A model generated the notes under the pieces. It searched no databases. It had not been told where the DNA came from and worked only from the letters and a program-made list of their open reading frames with translations. A DNA stretch of 10,326 nucleotides, from positions 1-10,326 of the forward strand of contig JADYZK010000372.1 in the NCBI GenBank assembly GCA_020853175.1, read 5' to 3'. The translations under genes were made by a program, and so were the position numbers. Source of the stretch: Bacteroidales bacterium (lineage in GTDB: Bacteria > Bacteroidota > Bacteroidia > Bacteroidales > F082). Each line of letters opens with the position of its first letter. Within the stretch, counting starts at the first letter, position 1. Of this stretch, positions 1 to 6,275 are shown piece after piece.

Positions 1-281
1 ATAGATTCAGCTTGCCCAACAAACTTTTCGATTATCTACATGCAGGAGTTCCTGTGTTGGCAAGTCCTTTGCCCGAAATAAAAAGCATTATTGATGGCTA
101 CCAAATAGGCACTTTTATTAGCAATCACCAACCTCAAACCATTGCGCAAACCATCAGCAATGCGCTTGGAAACACCCTCCAAATGGAGAAATGGAGAGCA
201 AATTGCAACAAGGCAACCCTAGAGTTGAATTGGGAGAATGAAGAAAAAAAGTTACTGAAAATTTATGCCGACTACTGCTAA
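1..281 (+). CDS. Glycosyltransferase (GT-B fold, GT4/GT1-like), C-terminal fragment cut by the left edge
   Basis: Only the last ~92 residues are present; the frame is open to the left edge, reading R-F-S-L before P-N-K. The segment SLPNKLFDYLHAGVPVLAS is the typical C-terminal nucleotide-sugar-binding region of GT4-type transferases, where the enzyme is followed by a 'G-P/V-V' turn and a helix. The leucine before PNK is encoded by TTG and should not be taken as a start, because the motif clearly continues upstream. Such enzymes move a sugar from an activated donor to a glycan or lipid acceptor on the cytoplasmic side of the inner membrane. The stop TAA (279-281) lies 17 bp inside the next gene, which starts at 265, so the two are probably translationally coupled in one glycan-biosynthesis operon. 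Donor and acceptor cannot be told from this fragment. Confidence 0.85.
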   Translation, partial: RFSLPNKLFDYLHAGVPVLASPLPEIKSIIDGYQIGTFISNHQPQTIAQTISNALGNTLQMEKWRANCNKATLELNWENEEKKLLKIYADYC

Positions 282-1392
282 AAAACATTTGCACATCGTT
301 TCGTTTGATGTGCCTTGGCCTGCCAATTATGGCGGTGTCATTGATGTTTTTTATAAACTCAAAGCTTTGGCATCGAAAGGGATCTTGATTCATCTTCATG
401 TGTTTGAATACGGAAGAGAACATGCTAAGGAACTCCAAAAGTATTGTAAATCAGTGAAATATTATCAGCGTGATCTTTCAAAGAAAAACCTTTTTACCAA
501 TTTGCCCTATATCGTAAGCTCACGCAATTCGCAAGAACTTACCGAAACCTTGCTCAAAGACCAGTATCCTATTTTACTTGAAGGGTTACATACCTGCCTT
601 TTAATGAACGATTTACGTTTTAAAGGTAGAAATATAATTGTGAGAATGCACAATATTGAACACGAATATTACCAGCATTTGGCACATGCAGAAACTGATA
701 TCTTCAAAAAGTATTATTACCACAACGAAGCAAAAAAACTAAAACGCTTTGAAAGTATTCTGCAACGCGCCAGTCATATTGTAGCTATTTCCAAAAAAGA
801 TGAGGTGTATTTTGCTAAAAAATATGAAAACGTAACTTTTATTCCCGCTTTTCACGCCCATAAAGAGGTTGAAGCGATTGCCGGAAGGGGCGACTATGTG
901 TTGTATCATGGCAATTTGTCAGTGGCCGAAAACAAAAGTGCAGTTAAATTTCTTGTTGAGGAGGTCTTCAATGATTTAAACATTCCGCTCATCGTAACCG
1001 GCTTAAATCCATCTCCTTCGGTCATCAATCAAATTGAAGGTCATGCAAATATTTCACTTATTCCCAATCCGTCAGATGAGGAGCTGTTTCAGTTGATCAA
1101 CAATGCACACATCAACATTTCCTATACTTTTCAGGCTACCGGATTAAAGCTGAAGCTATTAAACACACTTTACAACGGGCGTTTTTGTCTTGTGAACAAC
1201 AAAATGCTTAGCGGAAGTGCTGTTGATGAGTTGTGTATTTTGGCCAATGATGCCAAATCCATGAAGCAGCAGGTGAAAAAGATTTTCAAACGCAGTTTCA
1301 GTCAAAAAGAAATTGAAAGAAGAAAGAAAAAGCTCGATTTACTTTATCACAACGGACAAAATGTTGATCGTTTAATCAATCTGATTGGATGA
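265..1392 (+). CDS. Glycosyltransferase family protein (GT-B fold), 375 aa
   Basis: This is a complete GT-B type glycosyltransferase of normal length. The N-terminal half opens with a beta strand and a glycine-rich acceptor loop (IVSFDVPWPANYGG, residues 11-24) and contains RMHNIEHEYY (127-136), a motif of GT4-like enzymes in Bacteroidota. The C-terminal half starts at YVLYHGNLS (211-219) and carries TGLKLKLLNTLYNGRFCLVN (292-311) where the donor-binding region should be. The classical E-x7-E pair of GT4 enzymes is not evident: the usual LEA-like position reads LLN (298-300). No signal peptide or membrane segment is seen, so it should be cytoplasmic or peripheral. ATG 265 overlaps the upstream transferase by 17 bp and no other Met occurs until residue 113. 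The 3' end overlaps ftsE on the opposite strand. Sugar and acceptor are unknown; a surface polysaccharide or glycoprotein glycan is the likely product. Confidence 0.85.
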   Translation: MPTTAKKHLHIVSFDVPWPANYGGVIDVFYKLKALASKGILIHLHVFEYGREHAKELQKYCKSVKYYQRDLSKKNLFTNLPYIVSSRNSQELTETLLKDQYPILLEGLHTCLLMNDLRFKGRNIIVRMHNIEHEYYQHLAHAETDIFKKYYYHNEAKKLKRFESILQRASHIVAISKKDEVYFAKKYENVTFIPAFHAHKEVEAIAGRGDYVLYHGNLSVAENKSAVKFLVEEVFNDLNIPLIVTGLNPSPSVINQIEGHANISLIPNPSDEELFQLINNAHINISYTFQATGLKLKLLNTLYNGRFCLVNNKMLSGSAVDELCILANDAKSMKQQVKKIFKRSFSQKEIERRKKKLDLLYHNGQNVDRLINLIG

Positions 1393-2055
1393 GGCCACCA
1401 ATGTTCCCTCCTCACATTTGATGATTCGGGCCGGAAACTTATAAATAAGATTGTAGTTGTGTGTGGCCATAATCACAGCCTGGCCGTTTTCGCTGATGTT
1501 CATCAACAGGCGAAGAATGCCATTGGAAGTTTCAGGATCGAGGTTGCCTGTGGGCTCATCGGCCAAAATCACCTCAGGTTCATTGAGTAACGAGCGGGCA
1601 ATAGCCACACGTTGCTGCTCACCCCCCGAAAGCTGGTGCGGCATTTTATAGCCTTTTGCCACCAGACCCACTTGCACCAGCACTTCCTGAATGCGCATTT
1701 CGATTAACTTGCGATCGGTCCATCCGGTTGCCCGCAACACAAACGTCAAATTGTCGCTTACTGAGCGGTCTTCGAGCAATTGAAAATCCTGAAAAATGAT
1801 GCCCAATCGCCGACGTAAAAAGGGTATTTCCTGACGTTTTAATAGTTTAAGATTATATCCGGCTACGGTGGCTTCACCATCAATTACGGGCAATTCAGCA
1901 TACATGGTTTTTAAAAGACTCGATTTACCGCTTCCTGTTTTACCAATAAGATAAGCAAACTCACCTTTTTCGATGGAGAGGTTGACGTTGGATAAAACGA
2001 GATTTTTACGTTGAAACACGGAGAGCTTCTCAAGTAGTATGATGGGTTGTGTCAT
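1372..2055 (-). CDS. ftsE: Cell-division ABC transporter ATP-binding protein FtsE
   Basis: This 227-residue single-domain ABC ATPase has every catalytic motif: Walker A GKTGSGKS (38-45), Q-loop Q89 in IIFQDFQLL, signature LSGGEQQR (142-149), Walker B VILADEPT (162-169) with catalytic E167, D-loop NLD (171-173) and switch H199. The length, the IIFQDFQLL stretch and the close match to the FtsE/LolD/MacB group fit FtsE. FtsE works at the inner-membrane division site with FtsX to control peptidoglycan hydrolases. ftsX is not adjacent in this window, as is often the case in Bacteroidota, so FtsE rather than a LolD-like lipoprotein exporter ATPase is an assignment by similarity. The last 21 bp overlap the convergent glycosyltransferase gene. 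A separate promoter is likely, since a perfect TAnnTTTG box lies 22 bp upstream. Confidence 0.85.
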   Translation of the reverse strand: MTQPIILLEKLSVFQRKNLVLSNVNLSIEKGEFAYLIGKTGSGKSSLLKTMYAELPVIDGEATVAGYNLKLLKRQEIPFLRRRLGIIFQDFQLLEDRSVSDNLTFVLRATGWTDRKLIEMRIQEVLVQVGLVAKGYKMPHQLSGGEQQRVAIARSLLNEPEVILADEPTGNLDPETSNGILRLLMNISENGQAVIMATHNYNLIYKFPARIIKCEEGTLVASSNQID

Positions 2056-2077
2056 AACTGATTTCAGAAATAGGATT

Positions 2078-2085
2078 CAAAAGTA
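2078..2085 (-). promoter_or_regulatory. Candidate Bacteroidota -7 box for ftsE
   Basis: On the minus strand the bases read TACTTTTG, a perfect match to the TAnnTTTG -7 element, ending 22 bp before the ftsE ATG (2053-2055). A good TTTG -33 element at the usual 19-21 nt spacing is absent; the nearest (2098-2101) is only 12 nt away. The call therefore rests on the -7 box and on its position alone. Confidence 0.4.
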
Positions 2086-2137
2086 TTGAAAAAAATCCAA
2101 AGTCGGAATTCATTTTCAATCGAGCAAAAAGTTAGTC

Positions 2138-2163
2138 GCTTCGGCCTTCGCCATCGCGGAAGC
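2138..2163. repeat. GC-rich intergenic hairpin, possible dispersed repeat or weak terminator
   Basis: The 175 bp between ftsE and the EEP gene is AT-rich except for this 26 bp island, which begins GCTTC and ends GAAGC. On the minus strand it can fold in two ways: GCTTC with GAAGC at its ends, or an internal stem CTT-(bulged C)-CGC with GCG-AAG around a GATG loop. It lies 67 bp past the stop of the minus-strand EEP gene and is followed on that strand by a T5 run about 6 nt later, so it could act as a weak terminator. The base composition, unlike its surroundings, also fits a small dispersed palindromic repeat. Only one copy is in the window. Confidence 0.4.
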
Positions 2164-2230
2164 TACTCATCAAAGCCGTGTATTCAAGTTTCGGGACAAA
2201 AACTGATATATAATGTTAAATATCAGTAAA

Positions 2231-3268
2231 TTAATTTACATTTCTACTGACAAGACGCACTACAACGGGCAAGTGATCGCTAAACCCTCCGTAATATTTA
2301 CCGCCCGACATTGTTCTGTTGGGACGTGCATCGCCTTCTTTAGGGTGAAAAAGCATCCAATCCTTTTTCACAATTTCAATAGGCGAAACACGCAAAGATC
2401 CTTCGCCAAGCAAGGGTGAAGAAACGATCACTTGATCAAAAAAATCCCAGCCTTTATAATACAAGGTGCCAACACCTTTTGAATGTGGCTCCAGCGATAA
2501 GTTGTACAAAGTCTTGGGTTGGATATTTTGAGGCCACTCAGCATTCAAACCTAGTATAAGACTTTCATCCTCAGGGTTATCATTGAGGTCGCCAACAATA
2601 ATAATATTGGCTGTAGGGTTCACAACGAAAAGGGAATCGGTGATGTTTTTTAGAAAAACTGCTGTTCCCATACGCGCCGGTTTGGTTTCCTCGAGTCCGC
2701 CATACCTTGAGGTCCAGTGATTTATAAAAACATGCAACGTATCATCAGTAGCGTTCACGCCTTTGAGATACAAAATATGCCTGTAAGCTTTTCCATTGGT
2801 TACCGGCTGAAAAGTTTTTAGCACAATAGGTTTAAAAAAATCTGGACGATACAAAGCAGCAACTTCAATGCCACGTGGATCGCTGTCAGCAAAATGAATG
2901 ATGCTATAATTGGCTGAATGAAGCGTCTTTCGTGCAATAAGATCATCCAAAACTTGCTTGTTTTCCACTTCGGCCAAACCTAATACATGTGGGAACGAGG
3001 TGGTGTCCATTGCAGCAATCACTCGTGAAATATTTTCAAGTTTACTGTCGTAACGTGCTGTATTCCAACTTACTTTTGATTGTGGAAGAAACTCTTCATC
3101 GTTGATGGAAGGATCGTTAACGGTATCAAATAGGTTTTCAATATTGTAAAAACCAACCACAAAACCATTGCTTGGGGTTTTTAGTTTCTGAACACCATTG
3201 TGGCATCCACTTAGCTGAACCAGTAAAATGATGGCCAACAGATAGACGATTGAACTTAATTTTTTCAT
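2231..3268 (-). CDS. Endonuclease/exonuclease/phosphatase (EEP) family lipoprotein
   Basis: This 345-residue protein begins with a lipoprotein signal: two lysines, a hydrophobic stretch (about 6-19) and lipobox LSGC with Cys22. It should therefore be acylated and exported to the periplasm or cell surface. The mature part is a complete DNase I-like EEP domain: FYNIENLFD (40-48, metal-site N42 and E44), LAEVEN (98-103, E100), NHW (183-185, H184), GDLNDNPED (226-234, D227/N229) and GFSDHLPV (328-335, D331/H332). Members of this superfamily cut phosphodiester or phosphate-ester bonds in DNA, RNA, sphingolipids or inositol phosphates, using Mg2+. The FYNIENLFDT form is common in uncharacterised exported Bacteroidota proteins annotated as endonuclease/exonuclease/phosphatase, so extracellular nucleic acid is the favoured but unproven substrate. 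It follows hslR by 64 bp with no clear promoter or terminator between, so it may be read from the der-hslR transcript. Confidence 0.9.
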   Translation of the reverse strand: MKKLSSIVYLLAIILLVQLSGCHNGVQKLKTPSNGFVVGFYNIENLFDTVNDPSINDEEFLPQSKVSWNTARYDSKLENISRVIAAMDTTSFPHVLGLAEVENKQVLDDLIARKTLHSANYSIIHFADSDPRGIEVAALYRPDFFKPIVLKTFQPVTNGKAYRHILYLKGVNATDDTLHVFINHWTSRYGGLEETKPARMGTAVFLKNITDSLFVVNPTANIIIVGDLNDNPEDESLILGLNAEWPQNIQPKTLYNLSLEPHSKGVGTLYYKGWDFFDQVIVSSPLLGEGSLRVSPIEIVKKDWMLFHPKEGDARPNRTMSGGKYYGGFSDHLPVVVRLVSRNVN

Positions 3269-3332
3269 TATAATATCAGGTTTTACTGTATGTATTTATT
3301 ATTTAAGGTAATACAACAAAAACGTTGAAGGA

Positions 3333-3713
3333 TCAATCGGTATTTTTCAGTTCATCAATTTCCCTTCGATCCTTTTTTGTTGGGCGTCCGGTGCCTCTTT
3401 GGCGGCGTTCGGCTTTGAACTCCCGCAATAATTCAACCCTTTCATATTCTTGTTGAGGCGTAAGGTCATCAATAAGTCCCTCTACCAACTTGGCAGAAAC
3501 TCTGTTGGTGACCAGCATTTTAACTTGAATTGTACGCACCACATCCGGTGTTTGAACAGTAATAATGTCACCCTCTTTTACTTCTTTTGAAGGTTTAACA
3601 GCCTTACCGTCCATTTTCACCTTGCCGCCTCTGCAAGCCTCTCCGGCCAAAGTACGTGTTTTATAAAGTCTTGTGGCCCAGAGGTATTTATCAACTCTAA
3701 CCGTTTCGCTCAT
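3333..3713 (-). CDS. hslR: S4-domain RNA-binding protein, Hsp15 (HslR) family
   Basis: This 126-residue basic protein has an N-terminal S4 RNA-binding domain (about residues 6-53: [15 protein letters not shown], then the [14 protein letters not shown] loop, then EGDIITV). Its lysine/arginine-rich tail contains [15 protein letters not shown] (103-117). The order and length match E. coli Hsp15, which binds 50S subunits carrying a stranded nascent-chain tRNA after premature translation stop and helps recycle them. The start codon overlaps the stop of der in an ATGA arrangement (3710-3713), which indicates translational coupling. Together with der this supports a role in ribosome quality control or assembly. 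The symbol is by family resemblance; ribosome binding in this organism is inferred. Confidence 0.85.
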   Translation of the reverse strand: MSETVRVDKYLWATRLYKTRTLAGEACRGGKVKMDGKAVKPSKEVKEGDIITVQTPDVVRTIQVKMLVTNRVSAKLVEGLIDDLTPQQEYERVELLREFKAERRQRGTGRPTKKDRREIDELKNTD

Positions 3714-5017
3714 TTTTGTCTAAAGTGTAATTGAATAGGCACTCCTCTAAAATCAAAACGTTGGCGGATTTGATTTTCAAGAAACCTGCTGTAGCTGTCT
3801 TTGATGTCGTCGGGGAAATTGCAAAAGAAGACAAATTGAGGGGTTTTGGTTCGCAACTGGGTGATGTATTTTATTTTGATGTAATGACCCCGACTGGCTG
3901 TTGGCGGTGGCGATGCTTGAATGATAGGCAAAAGTACATCATTCAAAACAGAGGTTGAAATTTGACGGTTGCGGTTTTCATAAACCTCGTGCGCCAACTC
4001 TAAAGCTTTGAAGATACGCTGTTTCTGAATCACTGAGGTGAAAACAATCGGCACATCATTGAAAGGCATCATTTTGGCTTTTATTTGTTCTTCAAATTCC
4101 AAATGGGTGTTGGAATCCTTTTCAATCAAATCCCACTTATTTACTACAACCACCAAGCCTTTTTTGTTTTTCACTACCAAGCGCATAATATTAATATCTT
4201 GAGCTTCAATACCTTGAGTGGCATCGAGCAATAGTAACACCACATCACTTTCTTCGATAGCACCAATGGCACGCATTACCGAATAGAACTCAATATTTTC
4301 GAATACCTTGCTTTTTTTACGGATTCCCGCCGTATCAACAAGAATAAAATCCATGTTAAAAGCATTGAAACGGGTGTGAACAGCATCGCGGGTAGTTCCG
4401 GCAGTGGCAGTCACAATGTTCCGGTCAACGCCAAGAAAAGCATTGACAATAGATGATTTTCCTACGTTGGGACGGCCAACCACTGTAAAACGTGGTATCC
4501 CATCGTCCTCAATTTCAATTTCTGCTGAAAAGTTTTTTACAACCTCATCCAACAAATCACCGGTTCCGCTACCATTGATAGCCGAAATCGTATAAACTTC
4601 TCCCAAACCAAGGGCATAAAACTCTTGAGCGAGCACAATTCGATCGTGGTTGTCCACTTTGTTAGCTACTAAAAAAACTTCACGCTTTGATTGGCGTAAA
4701 ATGTTACCCACTTCTTCATCAAGAACGTGCATCCCTTCAAAGGCATCCACTACAAACAAAATCACATCTGCCTCTTGGATGGCGAGCTGTGCTTGCTTGC
4801 GAATTTCCAGCTCAAATTCATCATCGGAGCCTACAACGTAACCCCCGGTGTCAATCAAGTGAAATGATTTTCCATTCCAATCGCTAACGCCATAATGCCT
4901 ATCGCGGGTTACTCCTGCAGTTTCTTCTACGATGGCTTGTCGTGACTTCACCAACCTATTAAAAAGTGTTGATTTACCTACGTTGGGCCGCCCAACAATT
5001 GCTACTATATTAGCCAT
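3710..5017 (-). CDS. der: Ribosome-assembly GTPase Der (EngA), double-GTPase protein
   Basis: Two tandem GTPase domains followed by a KH-like domain, in 435 residues, identify Der. Domain 1 has GRPNVGKS (9-16), DTGG (56-59), NKVD (119-122) and SAI (145-147). Domain 2 has GRPNVGKS (181-188), DTAG (228-231), NKWD (293-296) and TSV (327-329). The C-terminal KH-like region covers about 350-435 and ends with the characteristic GVPIQLHF. Der is an essential cytoplasmic factor in late 50S maturation. The gene is complete and its length is normal for the family. It overlaps hslR by 4 bp and follows era by 94 bp, on the same strand. Its leader is very AT-rich and shows no Shine-Dalgarno sequence, as is usual in Bacteroidota. 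Confidence 0.97.
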   Translation of the reverse strand: MANIVAIVGRPNVGKSTLFNRLVKSRQAIVEETAGVTRDRHYGVSDWNGKSFHLIDTGGYVVGSDDEFELEIRKQAQLAIQEADVILFVVDAFEGMHVLDEEVGNILRQSKREVFLVANKVDNHDRIVLAQEFYALGLGEVYTISAINGSGTGDLLDEVVKNFSAEIEIEDDGIPRFTVVGRPNVGKSSIVNAFLGVDRNIVTATAGTTRDAVHTRFNAFNMDFILVDTAGIRKKSKVFENIEFYSVMRAIGAIEESDVVLLLLDATQGIEAQDINIMRLVVKNKKGLVVVVNKWDLIEKDSNTHLEFEEQIKAKMMPFNDVPIVFTSVIQKQRIFKALELAHEVYENRNRQISTSVLNDVLLPIIQASPPPTASRGHYIKIKYITQLRTKTPQFVFFCNFPDDIKDSYSRFLENQIRQRFDFRGVPIQLHFRQK

Positions 5018-5090
5018 AACTATCTTATATATAATACTTTAAGATCACAAAGTGTGAACAATTTTTTCAATCCAATTTTTATTCGTTGTA

Positions 5091-5110
5091 TCCAGTATCG
5101 GTATGCTGGA
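5091..5110. other. Intercistronic hairpin just after era
   Basis: An 8 bp stem (5091-5098 with 5103-5110, one G-T pair, loop CGGT) sits directly after the era stop codon on the minus strand. No T-run follows, so it is not a standard intrinsic terminator. It could stabilise or process the era 3' end within an era-der transcript. It may also be chance. Confidence 0.35.
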
Positions 5111-5111
5111 G

Positions 5112-5996
5112 CTAACCGGCCTCGTAACCAAACCGTTTCAACAAATTATCGTCGTTGCGCCAATCTTTAACTACTTTAACGCTGAGTTCGAGAAACACTT
5201 TTTTCCCAATAAAGGCTTCCATATCCAACCGTGCTTCGGTGCCGACCCTTTTAATGGCGCTGCCTTGTTTGCCGATCAGAATGGCTTTTTGCGAATCACG
5301 CGCTGCATAAATAAGTGCTTGAATTTTAACAAGTTTCTCAGTTTCCTCATAGCTATCTACCGCAACTTCAACCGAATAAGGAATTTCTTGTTTATAATAA
5401 AGCAGAATTTTTTCACGTATAATTTCTGAAATGAAAAACCTCATGGACTTATCCGTCAATTCGTCTTTAGGAAAGTAGGGTGGCGATTCGGGAATCACTT
5501 CCAGGATGCGATCCAACAAGCCCTCGGTATTAAAAAGATGTGCCGCAGCAACAGGAAAAACTTCCGCTCTGGGAAGCCTTTCTTTCCATTGTGCAATCAT
5601 TGCGGTAACTTCTTCTTGGTTGGAGAGGTCAATTTTATTTAAAACAACAAATACCGGTAAAATGGTTTCACTCAACTTCGAAACATAGTCTTCGTGCGAT
5701 GTTTTTTCACTCACATCCACCACGTAGATGATCAAATCAGCATCTATTAAGGCAGTGCGGATATGGCTGTTCATCACTTCGTGCATTTTATAAGCAGGCT
5801 GATGAATGATACCTGGCGTGTCGGAAAAGATGATTTGATAATCATCATGGTTCACAATTCCTAAAATGCGATGCCTTGTTGTTTGTGCTTTTGAAGTGAT
5901 AATGGAGAGTTTTTCGCCCACCAACACGTTCATTAATGTTGACTTGCCAACGTTGGGATTTCCTATAATGTTGACATAGCCCGACTTATGTGTCAT
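5112..5996 (-). CDS. era: 30S ribosome-assembly GTPase Era
   Basis: Era from the ATG at 5996 is 294 residues, typical for the family. The N-terminal GTPase domain has GNPNVGKS (12-19), the switch I stretch SKAQTTRHRI (35-44), DTPG (59-62) and NKID (120-123). The C-terminal KH domain (about 200-285) carries IGKQGSAIKRVG with the GxxG loop at 242-245, which binds the 3' end of 16S rRNA. In other bacteria Era chaperones late 30S maturation at the membrane or in the cytoplasm. The frame extends 11 codons upstream to a TTG at 6029, but that extension is lysine-rich low-complexity and precedes the usual Era N-terminus (KSGYVNIIGNPNVGKS), so the ATG at 5996 is preferred. der follows on the same strand. 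An initiator tRNA gene diverges 80 bp upstream. A -7-like AAATTTTG (6035-6042, minus strand) is only a weak promoter candidate. Confidence 0.97.
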   Translation of the reverse strand: MTHKSGYVNIIGNPNVGKSTLMNVLVGEKLSIITSKAQTTRHRILGIVNHDDYQIIFSDTPGIIHQPAYKMHEVMNSHIRTALIDADLIIYVVDVSEKTSHEDYVSKLSETILPVFVVLNKIDLSNQEEVTAMIAQWKERLPRAEVFPVAAAHLFNTEGLLDRILEVIPESPPYFPKDELTDKSMRFFISEIIREKILLYYKQEIPYSVEVAVDSYEETEKLVKIQALIYAARDSQKAILIGKQGSAIKRVGTEARLDMEAFIGKKVFLELSVKVVKDWRNDDNLLKRFGYEAG

Positions 5997-6017
5997 GAAT
6001 ATTTTTTTTGAATTTTC

Positions 6018-6049
6018 TTTGGTTTGCAAAGAAACAAAATTTATCTTTG
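6018..6049 (+). promoter_or_regulatory. Bacteroidota-type promoter for the initiator tRNA gene
   Basis: TTTG at 6018-6021 and TATCTTTG at 6042-6049 are separated by 20 nt. They match the Bacteroidota primary sigma (SigABfr-type) -33/-7 consensus TTTG-N19-21-TAnnTTTG exactly. Transcription should begin a few nt after 6049, giving a leader of about 20 nt before the tRNA. The region overlaps the leader of era on the other strand, so expression of the two could interfere. Confidence 0.85.
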
Positions 6050-6076
6050 CACTCCCTAATAAGAAGGGAAATATAC

Positions 6077-6148
6077 TGCGGGGTGGAGCAGAGGCAGCTC
6101 GTTGGGCTCATAACCCAAAGGTCGTAGGTTCGAATCCTGCCCCCGCTA
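6077..6148 (+). tRNA. Initiator tRNA-fMet (anticodon CAT)
   Basis: A full cloverleaf folds: acceptor TGCGGGG/CCCCGCT (6077-6083, 6141-6147), D-stem GAGC/GCTC (6086-6089, 6097-6100) with a short 7 nt loop keeping GG, anticodon stem TTGGG/CCCAA with loop CTCATAA (6107-6113, CAT at 6109-6111), variable loop AGGTC, T-arm GTAGG-TTCGAAT-CCTGC (6124-6140) and discriminator A6148. Two initiator marks are present: the 1:72 position is an unpaired T-T mismatch, and the anticodon stem has three consecutive G:C pairs next to the loop. These keep it off EF-Tu and direct it to the ribosomal P site. CCA is not encoded (CT follows) and must be added after transcription. Confidence 0.95.
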
Positions 6149-6150
6149 CT

Positions 6151-6186
6151 AAAAAACTCTGATGCTTTGCATCGGAGTTTTTTTTT
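6151..6186 (+). terminator. Intrinsic terminator of the tRNA-fMet transcript
   Basis: A 10 bp stem (6156-6165 with 6169-6178, one G-T pair, TTT loop) starts 7 nt after the tRNA and is followed by an 8 nt T-run (6179-6186). The A-run before the stem extends the pairing. This is a strong rho-independent terminator for the plus strand, and the A-run could also let it work on the minus strand. Confidence 0.9.
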
Positions 6187-6197
6187 GGTTAATGCCG

Positions 6198-6233
6198 AAA
6201 AAAAAGCGGTTTCAGTTGAACTGAAACCGCTTT
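6198..6233 (-). terminator. Intrinsic terminator of the susCD transcript
   Basis: A perfect 14 bp stem (6203-6216 with 6220-6233) closes a 3 nt loop. Read on the minus strand, it ends in eight T's (complement of A6198-A6205). It lies 42 bp past the susD stop and is the obvious end point of the susC-susD mRNA. It also shields era from read-through. Confidence 0.9.
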
Positions 6234-6238
6234 GGACA

Positions 6239-6252
6239 AAACCCTAGGGTTT
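6239..6252. repeat. 14 bp perfect palindrome in the susD 3' UTR
   Basis: AAACCCTAGGGTTT reads the same on both strands. It sits between the susD stop (6276) and the terminator stem (from 6233). As RNA it cannot form a normal loop without opening its central pairs, so it looks more like a dimeric protein-binding or restriction-type site than a hairpin. It may also be chance. No function is assigned. Confidence 0.5.
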
Positions 6253-6275
6253 ATAAGATGCACTAACCATTTATT

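Noticed and set aside
154..438. Long open frames on the strand opposite real genes, such as 154-438 (-), 5103-5429 (+), 7645-7935 (+), 9581-9853 (+) and 10108-10311 (-).
   Set aside because: They lie opposite or out of frame with clear conserved genes and show no recognisable motifs or start signals of their own.
5045..5057. TCACA-AAG-TGTGA inverted repeat upstream of der, resembling a CRP-type operator.
   Set aside because: The half-site order and spacing are the reverse of the CRP consensus (TGTGA-N6-TCACA), and a 5 bp repeat in AT-rich DNA is likely by chance. An ACACTTTG inside it is only a 7/8 match to a -7 box and lacks a -33 element.
5997..6029. An 11-codon N-terminal extension of Era starting at TTG 6029.
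   Set aside because: The start is TTG, the added residues are lysine-rich and low-complexity, and the family N-terminus begins at the ATG 5996; it would also place the start within the divergent promoter region.
6239..6252. Palindrome read as a telomere-like TTTAGGG element.
   Set aside because: There is a single copy with no tandem array, and nothing else suggests a linear replicon end.
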